Positions 45,231 to 56,096 are shown, numbered from the stretch's first letter. The stretch: 64,000 nt of DNA from Nilaparvata lugens (GCF_014356525.2 NC_052512.1:1288797-1352796); one strand, 5' to 3'. Notes: generated from the sequence alone by a model not told the origin. Made by a program: numbers and translations.

Positions 45231-45506
45231 TTATTTACACATTTCGACACAACTATTCATAATTTCATCTTCAATTCTAATTAGCTTATCTATACACAAA
45301 TTATGAGGACGATAATAACATAGATAGTCTCTTATATCATTTAAATTAACCATGCTTAGAAAAATGTCTTTCAATTGCTTCGCCAAACTATAATTTTCAG
45401 GAGTTGATTTCCTAATTGCACTTTCACACTCATCGTACCAATCAATACAGTTTTTTAACCTCACTTCCAATTCGTTGTCAGCAGCCAACCACTTTCTCGG
45501 ATCCAT
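45231..45506 (-). CDS. Unknown ORF, 91 aa, element 2
   Basis: Starts MDPRKWLAADNELEVRLK and is predicted to be mostly helical with several Cys (DWYDECESAI, YLCYYRPHNLC, NSCVEMC). Its start overlaps the end of the X-BIR gene by 29 bp in another frame, typical of packed virus-like genes. Family unknown. Confidence 0.5.
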   Translation of the reverse strand: MDPRKWLAADNELEVRLKNCIDWYDECESAIRKSTPENYSLAKQLKDIFLSMVNLNDIRDYLCYYRPHNLCIDKLIRIEDEIMNSCVEMCK

Positions 45507-46260
45507 GTTGTTGAGCGAATGAAGAAAACGAAGTATAGGCAGGAACTATTATAGAGTAATTAAGTGGTCTTTCTTCATTAATTGACGATAGACAACATGT
45601 ACGCTCTTTATGCAGTCTCAATGCATGCAGGCAATAAACACATTGTAGATCCTTCCCGTTGTAGAAGAATCCATAACGAGCAAAGTTTCTTTTCTGTGAA
45701 TTCGTGTACATCGGAGCCATTTTCATACTTTGCATTCGATTGTTTTCGCACAAGAAATTATTTGTTTGATACATATTTTTAAACAACAAAGAATTATAAT
45801 GTTGGGCAGAGAATAAAGCACAGCGAGAATGTGGTCTATTTTTATGAATGTTGCACGCAGCATAACACCATGAACTAGTGAAAAAGCTGAAATCAGGTTT
45901 TGGAAAATCCTCTGGTATACATTGAACGTTGCTATGCAATCTTCTTAAAAACTTTGCTTTCTCAGTTCCTTTTGTGAAAATTCTCTCATAAGCTGCAAGG
46001 TAATCACGTATTAATGACTCACTGTATTCTAAATCTCCATCTTCCTATTTTATTTTATGATGGTGACGTTCTAACCATGTTACATCGTTATACAATTTTG
46101 CACTCAATTCTGTCTTTGCAAATGGTGATTTGGAATGGAACACAATATAATTATTAAACTGATCAATTATGGCAAGTTCTTTCACAATAATTTGATAACA
46201 ATCTTGTTTAAACAAGTGAAGATCAATTGTAGCAATTTTCGCACTCGCTTCCTTGTCCAC
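45478..46260 (-). pseudogene. Protein X homologue with a C-terminal BIR-like segment (one nonsense codon)
   Basis: One frame across about 260 codons, interrupted only by TAG at 46047-46045 where the element 1 protein and the family have Trp (HGhxW). The X part has QIIVKELAIIDQF, the HHHKIK motif, IFTKGTEKAKFL, and a CNIHKN/SRCALFSAQHY cysteine-histidine stretch. After it come NNRMQSM and FARYGFFYNGKDLQCVYC, which match the start and core of a BIR domain (R-x-x-TF, LAxAGFxYxGxxDxVxCxxC). The usual spacing to the later His and Cys is shortened, so the BIR is incomplete or degenerate. The function of the fusion is unknown. Confidence 0.6.
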
Positions 46261-46576
46261 TTCTTTCTCTTCGGTGGGGTCGTTGAATCCTTTGTCTTTC
46301 TCCCTCCCCTCAGCGGTGGCGGCGGACTCCTCGAATCCGTCTCGTTTCTCCTCCTCCTCTTCTCATTTCTCCTCCTCCTCCAGCGGCTTTGGTGTACTTG
46401 CTTCATAATAGAAACTATCAAGATCGCACTGAATACCAATAGAGCGAGTTTGTGGTTTGTCCAAAATATCAGAACACAAAGAATAGGACATGTTGCCTGT
46501 TCAAAGGTGAAACTGATAATGAACTAAATTGAGCAGAATGCACACCTTATATAGCCAGCGCGCTCTATCAATAAAA

Positions 46577-47814
46577 TTACTGAACTTCTTTCACCATGCT
46601 CGTGAGAGGTGTGTATTCCATCACACGATCGCTAATTAAAACGCAATAGGCGGAAGTATTTGCAGGTACTGCACTTTTAAATTCCATTTCAATACGAACA
46701 TCTGTGGATGATTTCAAATGACTTGTTTGGTGTGAACAATCTACAACAATCAGCGGTGTTGATTCACAAAACGTTTTAAAATCGATTTCTGTTCCGAGTT
46801 TGCTATTGATTGAATAATTATAATACGAGGGCGCGAAATCCAGGAACATCCGGTATAAAACTTCCTTCTTACCTAGCAGATTTTCATATGGATAATACTC
46901 ACTGTTCAAATATACTTTAACATTGTAAATACTGCAGCTATCGAAATTAGATATTGATTTTTTAATTTTATTCTTACGATCAGTTTGAAATGCAATTATA
47001 ACATATTTTGGACTATCAAAACTCGATGTGGTACGAACTGCCCAAGAATGGTTAAGTGAATTTTGCAAATTTGGTAATTCACAAATTTCCCAATGGCGGA
47101 AACCTAATTTCAGTGGAGTGTCAGCATCAAGCAGTCTCGAAAATTTCAGTCTTACATGATCTTCTAAAGTTATGTAGGGCATTCACCATTGCAGTTTTGT
47201 AATTTTCACACTAACGCTTGTTCCACTTTGAGACTCAACACAATTTAGATCTGTCGGTGACCTCAATAAGACGAGTTCCTGTTTCAAATTTAAAATTATT
47301 CTTTGAAAATCTTCAAAAAACGGGAGGATTAATTTCAGCGGTACACAGAAAGTGAATGTATTATCCATTAGCTCATATCCTGCTCTGTCAAAACCAGCCA
47401 AGTGATATGTGTTTTTATCGAGAGTATTTTTCACCAATATAGCTTTAATTGTGGATGTTAATCCAATCAATCTTGATTTAGAAATTGCTGACCTGCTAAT
47501 TCATATCGTATTTCGTCAAAAAGGTTGCCGATTACGTTACTGCTTAATTTATAGTCTGCTGCAACTGGTGCATCGGCTGGGTCTGTTCCCGGTTTTGTAC
47601 AGTTAACTGTTCCCTCAATCAATATGAATGATTTACAAGGTAAAGAATAGACATCTAAAGAATTTATGCCAATACGTGCCTCGTCAGAGTTTTTTATTTC
47701 CTGTCCCGAATAAACTGTATGAGTGTGAAATTGGAATTTAGTAATATCATTATAAAACTGAAGGTCTGTCTCCACATCCAGAATTTCACTTATTGCTGCG
47801 GGACCTCCTGACAT
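46577..47814 (-). pseudogene. Double-jelly-roll major capsid protein, element 2
   Basis: Start chosen at 47814 (MSGGPAAISEI), five bases after the stop of the small ORF. FQFHTHTVYSGQEI, VYSLPCKSFILIEGTV and GNLFDEIRYELAG align with element 1. A frame change near 47475 and a TGA at 47185-47183, in the place of an Arg (KLQW-stop-MPYITLEDHV versus LSWRMPYVEVADDV), are the only breaks. The C-terminal part has LGFRHWEICELPNL, KVYLNSEYYPYENL and NTSAYCVLI. About 412 codons. Better preserved than the element 1 copy. Confidence 0.9.
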
Positions 47815-47818
47815 TTCG

Positions 47819-47968
47819 TCAATCAACTATAAAACCCAACTTTTCCAATATTCTCGCGCTTTTAGCCGACAAAGCACGTTTGTTTTTAGGTGTTGTCGCT
47901 ATCACGTTCCTTTCTCTAATGACTTGATTGGTCTTATTCGAACGTGGGTTGAAAATAAGATAACCCAT
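47819..47968 (-). CDS. Small conserved ORF upstream of major capsid, element 2
   Basis: 49 aa starting MGYLIFNPRSNK. Its ATG overlaps the stop of the penton-like gene (TAATG) and it ends just before the capsid start. The C-terminal LSAKSARILEKLG parallels LTSRSIEYLQERG in element 1. Too short for most gene finders. Function unknown. Confidence 0.6.
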   Translation of the reverse strand: MGYLIFNPRSNKTNQVIRERNVIATTPKNKRALSAKSARILEKLGFIVD

Positions 47969-48650
47969 TACTTTTCACGTATGTGCAACCTAATTGTAAT
48001 TGTATCTCCGCGGAAATCAATAAACGATCCGTTCTGGTCCGTTACCTTTACATTAATAGTTTGAATTCGATGCGTATTCAAAGGTACATAAATAATCGGT
48101 GATGGTACTTCGTTTATTAAATAACCGCTAGGAACCTTTGGTAAAAATTAGATTATATGTTTTTGTTTTCCCTCAGAGTAACTGCCGCAAGCTAAATTAC
48201 ACTCAACTACAATACTGTCAACGCTTGTTATGTTAACCAAATGTTTGGAATAATGCCATTTATTTGGCTGCAAAACAACATTATCAAAACCAAGTATCTT
48301 AGCAATCGAATCAGAACGTGTTAAATCAATGGGTTTATCAAAATGAATTCAATCTTCATAAGTATTTACGTTGCACGTATAATAAGTTTATTCTTCTTGC
48401 CATCAATATTCAATTTATTCTTTTAAGATTTTATAATATCCTCAACTTCATATGCACCAGTATCCAACTCGATTAATCTATCACCATATTTGAAGCTGGA
48501 ATTTGTTCCTTTGTTAATGTTTGCAATACTATTGTAACTGGAAAAATTAATCAATCCAATTTCCCATTCACGATTTTTATCCAATTCTATAATTTCTTGT
48601 AAATGTTCATAGAGGTTACTCGTGTTAGATCGTAATGTAATAACCACCAT
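47968..48650 (-). pseudogene. Penton-like minor capsid protein, element 2
   Basis: N-terminus MVVITLRSNTSNLYEHL and WEIGLINFSSYNSIANI, stop near 48425, then a frame change. The later part has DLTRSDSIAKILGFDN, CNLACGSYSEG, a stop near 48150, IIYVPLNTHRIQTINV and FRGDTITIRLHIRE before the final TAA at 47970-47968. The whole tract parallels element 1 34659-35567 but lacks its Asp-rich insertion. Confidence 0.75.
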
Positions 48651-48676
48651 CTTGTGTGTTCACCACAAACACTTAA

Positions 48677-49038
48677 TTACAACTGATTTGCAAGAAACAA
48701 TAATGTAAGATGACCACAAAAATCGCTATTTAATGGTTGCATATGCTCTACATATAAAAAATATTTACTCCATTTTCTTTTTTCCAATATTTGTCCAATT
48801 CGTATGGAGGTTGTAAATTTCCAATTGGATCAAAATACCAAACATTAGAACCAACTTTATTATATGCTACCCAATGTGTGCCATCCTCGCTTTCCCTTGC
48901 TAAATTCACAATGGCATTCTCGTTTTTTAGAATTTTTTTGGGTAATGCATCTAGCATATATATACCTCTTAGCTGAATCTGTAATAATTTCGACCAATCA
49001 ATCAAATCATAATTACTCAATTCTCCTTCAATATTCAT
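48677..49038 (-). pseudogene. Adenain-like protease, element 2 (frameshift before the Cys)
   Basis: LRGIYMLDALP, then the His motif GTHWVAYN and Asp motif VWYFDPIGNLQPPYEL are in the first frame. That frame ends at YM-stop (48748). The catalytic-Cys block DFCGHLTLLFL continues in another frame to TAA at 48679-48677. The ATG overlaps the stop of the PLA2 gene as ATGA. Catalytic residues are all still visible, but one frameshift separates them. Confidence 0.85.
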
Positions 49039-49707
49039 GCCTTCTTCTTCTTCTTCTTCCTACTCTTCTTTGTTGTTCTACGTTTCTTAACTTGAGGGAA
49101 TAAACTCACTCCATATGATGATGGGGGTAGGGGTGGAACTCTCCCCCCACTAATACTAGGAAAAGGCTTCAAAAAATATCCTTTTCCTGCAATATGCTTT
49201 TTCAACTGAGCTATAGCTTTGCGTCTAATTTCGTTACTATAACTTCTCCTCTCATTCTTCTTCTTCTTCTTCTTCTCAAAGACCCACCAAACGCCGCTTT
49301 AGCTTTCATAACATTGTAACAAGATAGCTAAGTGCTTTCTCGGCAAGGGGTGTTTGTGGATTTTTGAAAATGTCCCATGCAGCGTTTGCTAGAGCTCTGT
49401 CAGCTACCGCCCGAGTTTTATTATCGCTATTTTGAGTATAGGCTATATCATGTTGTATCTTGCAAGCTCTATCCAATGAATTTATACCTTGATCACCTCT
49501 CTTAACCTTTCATTAACCTTGGTCCCCGGTCCGCAATACTCGTATCCCGGAATATGATATTCTTCCCCCAGGTTATCAATTACCTTATTTAAATAGTTGA
49601 TGTCACATTACCTGCCAAACCTGACACACCTTTAAAACTCTTGCCGCTGAACTCAAGATTCCTTTACCCCGTTTCCTCGAACTCTGCTTTTTTCTCCTAC
49701 ATACCAT
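49035..49707 (-). pseudogene. PLA2-domain minor capsid protein, element 2
   Basis: Start MVCRRKKQSSRKRGKGILSS parallels MARCTRKRRYQGRGVLSS of element 1. After frame changes, GYEYCGPGTKVNERL (calcium loop intact) and, in another frame, RGDQGINSLDRACKI and QHDIAY (catalytic His-Asp intact) are visible at 49560-49430. The C-terminal part is KKHIAGKGYFLKP, SISGGRVPPLPPSS and a strongly basic tail ending KKKKKKA. At least three frame changes or stops. The later Gly-Gly sites could be protease cleavage points; that is inference. Confidence 0.8.
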
Positions 49708-50039
49708 TTTTCATTACCTTTCAACTCAATGGTTGAACATTAACTGAGGTAATTAATCAATACACCAACTTGAATTGGTTTAATTTTCAATTGAGTTGGA
49801 AATGAATTCATACCATGATTGCTATGATACATTGCTTGAATGATGAGAATATTATTTCAAATCTGAAAGGTGGATGCGATTTGAAAAGGGGAGAAATGAT
49901 GCTGGCCCACCCACATCTGCAGGAGCACATGCGAACACGTGCTAATGTAGGAGGGAGCGAGAAGCCGCCACCGCTTGCCTGCACGACTGTGTGTGTGTGT
50001 GTGTAGCGGAAAAGACTAGTGAGCATGCTCGCAACAAAC

Positions 50040-50160
50040 TATAAAAGACACACTCACCTTATTTGAATATCATTCACAACAGAGCAGCTGAAGCATTTCT
50101 TCTTCTGCGTGTTTCTACTATTCATTACGAACTTATCAACAACAGCAACAACAGGTAAGA
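50040..50160 (+). promoter_or_regulatory. Orphan TATA promoter with leader and splice donor
   Basis: TATAAAAG at 50040-50047, an initiator-like TATCATTC near 50070, a leader with CAACAACAGCAACAACAG and a donor GTAAGA at 50155-50160. The architecture is the same as the element 1 terminal-repeat promoter, but no plus-strand gene follows in the window; it reads antisense into 50343-50700. Confidence 0.45.
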
Positions 50161-50342
50161 ATTGAAAACAATTTTTTATCAAATATGGACACATTTTATT
50201 GAACACTACTATTACATAACAAATTTATACATATTAAATGCAAAACATGTTAATGCTCACCGACATAAATATTGTCAAATGCCAAATTTGCTAATTTTGC
50301 ACTAAACAAAATTTATGTCTGTCAAAAAAGCATTAACATGCT

Positions 50343-51174
50343 TCACAAAGAGACATAGGATTTACAATTTTTGTTAAAATGTTCAATGTCTTTGGAGGTC
50401 AAACCGCGGCTATACCTCTCCGGCATGTATATGTCCGTCAGCTGTACAGATGTTAAATGCACTTTTGAAATTACCCGGCGACCATGTTGGTTTGTAATCT
50501 GCCGTACCCCCACGATGGGGTACGGCGTGTCCTCCACCAACTGCCGGAGAGGCGTCCATGGTTTCTCAGTATGATTTATAATGGCGAGCAACTCCTCCGT
50601 CTCCACGTCCATCTTGTTCTCCTCTTCCTCCTCCTCCCTTCGACGCACCTCCTCCATCAGCGGTAGCATGGATGAGTTCTCTTCCGGAACACGTTTCTGT
50701 TGAAAAAATATTTCATTAGACTCTTATTTGTTTCAGGTTATAAAATCATACGAGAGAGGGAGAACTTGCTCAACAGATTCACTATTCAAAACTGAAAGTA
50801 AGTAATAACTCGGAAATTCTCCGATTACTTGAACTCAATTCAAATTGCTAGATAATTGACTCAAAAAATATTTCACTTCATTACATGTTCATTTTTATCA
50901 ACAATAATTTTGTTTCACACGAAATATTATAAACAGTTTATGCATGTGAACGCATTTTTCATAATTCAAATAACAATGTATTATTCGAATCAATATTTCA
51001 GTTCATTACATGTTCATTTTTATCAACAATAATTTTGTTCACACGAAGGGCGGAGGCGGCAGCGGCAGCAGCAGCAGATGAGCCGGCACACGACTCGGCA
51101 GCTTTGCGCTGCCAATAGTTGAGCACACGCTGCGGGGGTGGGCTATCTGGTAAGATGAACAATGGAGAACTCAT
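50343..51174 (-). CDS. Pro-rich/OB-like protein, probably spliced, element 2
   Basis: Probable exon 2 is 50700-50343 after an acceptor TTTTTTCAACAG: KRVPEENSSMLPLMEE, a Glu run, then YPIVGVRQITNQHGRR and IYMPERYSRGL, ending NKNCKSYVSL. A probable exon 1 is 51174 to about 51045: MSSPLFILPDSPPPQRVLNYW and an Ala run. The donor is not certain, so the link between exons is inferred from the same Pro-rich plus beta-barrel arrangement at 41331-41910 in element 1. Exon 2 is intact. Possible single-strand DNA-binding role. Confidence 0.5.
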
Positions 51175-51873
51175 CTCGTACGATGTGTGAAGTATACTCG
51201 AATCTGTCTCTGATGTGAATGATAATTTCCTTCATCGCTTGTGTTATATAGCATACGTTTCTCTCTCTGTTCCAGGCATGTGCGAGCGAGAGCGTGCTAC
51301 AAGGCAAAAAAAATTCGAATTTCTCCCCAACAACACGTGCTCCCAGATCGTTATCAGATTGCAAGTATCCCACACACGATCATTTTTCAAATAGCATCCA
51401 TGTGTTAGAAGACGAAAAAAAAAAAAATCTCGTCTAGAACTCAGCATGAGACTTCACCTGCTAGAAGCTGAAATCCCCCATGTCTACGGGAATAAAACAT
51501 CTAGCTTGATTCTAATTTTATAATTCAAATCAATGTTAGATCCTTCAACATGGAAGTAAGAGGACCTCATTTTTCAAACATGAATCTTATCTGTCAGTGT
51601 TTTCTATCATCAATGAGATAACGCATTTTAATGTTTAACCAATCTAATGTATTACAGTAGCAAAGTTGTTGCATTTCATTTATTTACAATATTGCACACA
51701 TACACTTATATGTTTTGATCTTTCTTTGTCAATCCTGTTCTAACCCTGTCTCATCTGCAGAATCTCGTAAAAAATTCAGATAAGTTGATTTAATTGTTCT
51801 GTTAAATGAGCATTGTTTCTATTATAACCTTCTTATTCTATTGATAGACTGTTTGAGGATGCACACTCACATT

Positions 51874-52224
51874 TTATGAATGAGGCGGCGGTCCCATTCC
51901 CCAGAATTTATCATATGATGTACCATATAAATCACAAACAAGAATATGATCGTATCCATCACTGAAGCAAGAACCTAATTTTTCATAATCTCTCACAAAA
52001 GTTAAATATTGTAGATTTGTCCATCCTTTTTCTGCTAATCGCTGCAATATATCTAGGTGCGTGTCCGAGAGTTCACTTAATTTATATTGATATCTCATTT
52101 TTTCTAAAGGAACAGAATGGTATTCACTTAATTGATTAAAATGTCTATCTATAATGAATTGAACACACAAATCTGAAGACTTTAACTCAGACTCCACTGA
52201 TGCCGCACCAAACACATTATCCAT
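51874..52224 (-). CDS. Unknown ORF, 116 aa, element 2
   Basis: Open from MDNVFGAASVESELKSS to GMGPPPHS-stop, with a helical segment SDTHLDILQRLAEKGW and DHILVCDLYGTSYDKFW. It looks like a real protein by composition and is unbroken in a decayed neighbourhood. No counterpart found in element 1 and no family recognised. Confidence 0.5.
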   Translation of the reverse strand: MDNVFGAASVESELKSSDLCVQFIIDRHFNQLSEYHSVPLEKMRYQYKLSELSDTHLDILQRLAEKGWTNLQYLTFVRDYEKLGSCFSDGYDHILVCDLYGTSYDKFWGMGPPPHS

Positions 52225-52376
52225 CTCAGTACAGTAGCTTGATGTTGTATCAGCAAAGACAAGATCGCTACTAACAGATTACCTTGCTCTAGCTTATTAT
52301 TATTATTATGAAAAGCACACTCTAGCGATAATTTATTGTACTTATAGCACTCTATTTCTAATAAAATATTTCAGAC

Positions 52377-52530
52377 ATAGAGGAATAGCATTCTCGATTC
52401 AGTTATTAATATTTCACAACATTTCAAGATAGAGGAATAGCATTCTCGATTCAGTTATTAAATATTCCACGTCATAGAGGAATAGCATTTCTCGATTCAG
52501 TTATTGAATATTTCATTGTTTTCACAGCAT
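52377..52530. repeat. Three tandem 45-53 bp units
   Basis: AGAGGAATAGCATTCTCGATTCAGTTATT repeats three times with variable spacers, upstream of the 51874-52224 gene. Confidence 0.9.
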
Positions 52531-52814
52531 TTTCTCACCTCTCAACTCGAGTTCCGAACCTCATAACCAGTTGAGCTCTCGTTGAGACAAGACAGCTGAG
52601 AGGAATCAATCATAGGGCGCTATCTACAGCTCTAGCATAGACCGCTATCTACACCTGTAACCCGCTTTCACATTTTATTATTTTATATAATAAAATTTTT
52701 GTGCGATAACATTTTTTTATTTTTTGCGAATGTTTTCCGCTATCTACACCTATAGCCCGCTATCTACACTCGAGGAGATTCACGCAGCATCAAGCACTAC
52801 ATGTAAGTACATTT

Positions 52815-53639
52815 TTACTTTGATTTTATCCTCTGAGGAGGAAAATAGTCCTCTGAGGACAGTTTTTCTCCTCCGAGGACAGTTTTTCTCCTCCGAGGAC
52901 AGTTTTTCTCCTCCGAGGACAGTTTTTCTCCTCTGAGGACAGTTTTTCTCCTCCGAGGACAGTTTTTGTCCTCGGAGGAGAAAAAACCTTCTACAATATA
53001 CTGCATGCATGCGATTTTACTTCATCTTTAGAATATGGTATATCCGGAACATCCAAGCCCCGCTCTTCTTTCTCACACTCTTCATATAAACAGAATGGTG
53101 AATGTATCACTTTTTCAAATGGATTTCCCATAATATATTGCAATAGACACATTGCAGATAGAAGGATTTTTATGTAAGAAATACCATTTCTCGCAAAATA
53201 CTCTGCTTTATTGCATAATGATTTACAAAGTCACAATGATGATGCTTTTCAAATACTCTCCTTGAACGGATGAATCTTCTACACAATTAAAAGTTGAATA
53301 TCTTTCTTCATATTCTCGTAGAATATTATTATCGAAATTCTCCTCTTCAATTGTTATATTATCTTTCCTTCCTACAGTTCGGACTGTACCTTACATGTTC
53401 TATTGCTGGTATGTCACTTTTTCCCATTTTCCAAATAAATTGAACAAAATACACATCGCACAATGTCTGGTGGAGATGAGAATATAAATCCCTCTTTCGC
53501 CATGTTTTCCGCGGACAAATGCGGAGAAGATTTCAACCATCTTTTATCAAAAGATAATAATCTTAATCTTCATACAACATTATGTGATCTTGTGATATCA
53601 TTTTCACACACCCTTCTTATACCATGTCAATTCACAACT
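52815..53639 (-). pseudogene. Inhibitor-of-apoptosis-like protein with two BIR remnants
   Basis: BIR proteins bind caspases or signalling partners through a zinc fold; baculoviruses and insects use them to block cell death. The gene enters the window at the gap edge. First BIR (about 53580-53390): RWLKSSPHLSAENMAKEGF, DIVRCVFC, then in a shifted frame IEHVRYSPNC. Second BIR (about 53330-53080): ERYSTF, YFARNGISY, LQCVYC in another frame, GNPFEKVIHSPFC. Each has the CxxC, His and Cys zinc ligands but they are split by frameshifts, and stops are present. The C-terminal frame (DVPDIPYSKDEVKS) runs on into a 20-bp minisatellite (52824-52985). Not functional as it stands. Confidence 0.7.
52824..52985. 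repeat. 20-bp palindromic minisatellite
   Basis: About eight units of TCCTC(C/T)GAGGACAGTTTTTC. Each unit carries a TCCTCCGAGGA palindrome. On the minus strand it is read in frame after the BIR gene as repeats of SSEDKNCPRRRKTVL type (three DNA units per 20 codons). Confidence 0.95.
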
Positions 53640-53739
53640 NNNNNNNNNNNNNNNNNNNNNNNNNNNNNNNNNNNNNNNNNNNNNNNNNNNNNNNNNNNNN
53701 NNNNNNNNNNNNNNNNNNNNNNNNNNNNNNNNNNNNNNN
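53640..53739. other. Assembly gap (100 N)
   Basis: Exactly 100 Ns, a placeholder. It truncates the BIR-domain gene and hides the far side of element 2. Confidence 0.99.
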
Positions 53740-55374
53740 TCAGTAACTAATTGATTCAAAGTAAAACTGTTCTGAAAGTGTGGTAATAAAAATTAATATG
53801 GTTATTATAATGAGACAGTGCTTGTTAATTGGTAATACTGTGAGACTTGAGGATGAAGCTGATCAAAAACAAGTTGAGAACCAGCTTGGAAAACAAACGT
53901 AAGAAACAATGAAAAAAAACCAGAAAAAAAAGCTATTGTAATTCCTGGTGAACATATGAGTGATGAAAATGTTCATAGCGAAGAAAAAAGAGCAGTCAAA
54001 AGGTCCTGATTGTAAATCCAATAATAGTACCTAAATTAAGGAAATCACATTCTCATTATCAGAAGATTCTTGGATTCTTGTATTATAGTATGTTAGTGAA
54101 ATATTTAGTTCAGCTACAATGATTGTATTATTGTATAATGCCACAAAGTTAAAGGAATACTGTTACTTCTCTTTTGTGGTAATGCCAGAAATAAATTAAC
54201 AACAATATTTCTAAATCGTGATTAGGAAGAAACAATCAAATAAACTCTACTTAGAAGACTTTTCAATGTTTTGATTGTAAGATTCTTGGAAAATTTATTT
54301 CCATACCGCAGTGAAAATGCTGGGTGTAATTCATATCTTAAGAAACACTACCTAGTACTATTTTATTAATAATTATTTCAAGTATCTCCACTCAGTTCAT
54401 TGCATTAATTAACTTTAGAAGAAAGTAAGTTATAATTTATAATAAAATATTTAGTCGAATGCAGTAAGTCGTAAGTAAGTATGACTCTGTTACACTATAC
54501 TCAAATAATTGAATAAAAGCCTTCAAGTAAGGCAATGAAATATTACGAATCGCTAGAAAATTATTGATCCATGTAGTAATGGAATTAGAGTATTCAAACT
54601 ATACCATCTTGAAAGCGTATATATCATTGTCAAAAATATACGCGTGTATAAAATATAAGTGTTAATTACGGAAGAACTGAACGATTTAAAATCTATCTGA
54701 TATGTTAGATATATGAAGGAACTCTTTAGGTACACAATCCTGCAATCAGAAATTCAAAAATATCATTGGATAATCAATTTTTGACAAAAATGAAATGGGT
54801 AGTCCGAATTGTGTTCAACATATGTAGGTTACACGGAATTTATTGTACTTTGATCGTTTAATGACATAAAATCCGAAAAACCTCAATAACTTTTTTATTT
54901 GTTGACAGATTGACTTGAAAATTCATGGGAAGGACACTAATGTTAAGATAAATCCAATAAATATAAATTTGTTCCTGTTTTTTTGTAGAATTTTTCCATG
55001 GCTCCTTTCCCTTCAGATCCGAAAAACTGTTCGAGCGAATGGATCCCGTAAGACCGGTTTTGAATCTCCCGGCTTACTTATTCTTTAGCGCGCTTTTAAC
55101 GTGATTGCATGGTTATTGCTAGCAGAGGCTATCTATTGGACAGAGCTGATTATTTGCTTTGTGACTGTTATCCCACACCTTATCCCATACCTTATTACTC
55201 ATAGATTCCTTTTAGTGTTGAAATCTTCAATAATAATCATATTGAAGATGTAATAAAAACTCATTGTACAAAATAATTCAATAGAGAAACACCTGCTCAG
55301 AGAATAATAACTTTCATTATTTTTATAGGTTTATTTATATTCATGTATCTGAATTGTGCTGTGTAGTTGATTTA
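53740..55374. other. Noncoding AT-rich stretch
   Basis: No supported gene or repeat structure. A short open stretch at 53830-54005 (RLEDEADQKQVENQLG) has no domain. Confidence 0.5.
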
Positions 55375-55387
55375 GCTCTCTCTCTCC

Positions 55388-55422
<35 letters not shown>

Positions 55423-55470
55423 CTCTCTCCTCGCTCGCTCTCTCTCCGCTCTCTCTCTTTCTCTCTCTAG
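55375..55470. repeat. (TC)n microsatellite
   Basis: Almost uninterrupted CT dinucleotides with a few C/G breaks. Confidence 0.98.
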
Positions 55471-55489
55471 AGAGTGAGTAAACTCACTT

Positions 55490-56096
55490 AACAAAATTAA
55501 TGTTGATGGTGTCGAAATAGCTTACTGTGATTCAGTTAAAAACCTTGGAATTAATGTATGAAAATCTTGTCTGGTCTGATCAAATTAATAAGACTTGTAA
55601 ATTTTTATTCTCTGCCATGCATTCATTGAAGAAGATGCAAGATATTCTTCCCGGAAAATTTAGATTGCTACTTGTCAAATCGCTCATATTCCCACATCTT
55701 ATGTATTGTTATTCTGTGCTCAATGATATACAAGTAACCTTATGTCAACGTCATGAACGAATCACTCAAGCCCATATTGATAGTTCAACTTCAAAGTTAC
55801 CTGATCAGAGAATGCTTCGAATAATCAAGCTTGTTAGGGACATTTTTAAATATTTTAAACCAATCTATTTCAAAAACGATTCAAAATTCGTCTCTGAAGG
55901 TAAGAGAATTGATGCTTCCCACACTAGAACAGGTGAAAATACTCTAAGAATTCCAAATCATCGAACAACTATTTATACAAAATCCTTCCTTGTTAGCGGT
56001 TGTCGTGCATGGCCCCCAAATCAAATTAGGTCCATAGAGAGTCAAACAGGCTTCACCCGTACATCCAGACATTATCTTTTAGAAAAAAATGGCTGA
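55490..56096 (+). pseudogene. LINE reverse transcriptase C-terminal region
   Basis: INVDGVEIAYCDSVKNLGIN (55498-55557) is the conserved 'hxhxGxxIxxxxxVKNLGh' block after the RT palm, followed by a frame change into the open frame 55527-56096: LLVKSLIFPHLMYCYSVLND, LPDQRMLRIIKLVRDIF, and RTGENTLRIPNHRTTIYTKS. This is the usual C-terminus of jockey/CR1-type elements, about 190 codons. The palm itself and the endonuclease are missing. Confidence 0.85.

Larger units (their letters stand above)
43434..53639 (-). mobile_element. Diverged Polinton-like element 2 (ends unresolved)
   Basis: A minus-strand gene string in the same order as element 1: PLA2 minor capsid (49707), protease (49038), penton-like (48650), small ORF (47968), major capsid (47814), protein X (46260). 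Nucleotide similarity to element 1 is low and protein similarity is recognisable, so these are old, separate lineages. No polymerase, integrase or ATPase is visible within the window; those may lie beyond the gap at 53640. No terminal repeat or target duplication was found. BIR-domain remnants occur near both ends. Confidence 0.8.

Noticed and set aside
49815..50006. 63-codon plus-strand ORF
   Set aside because: Ends in a (TG)n microsatellite and has no domain; the region looks like an intergenic spacer.
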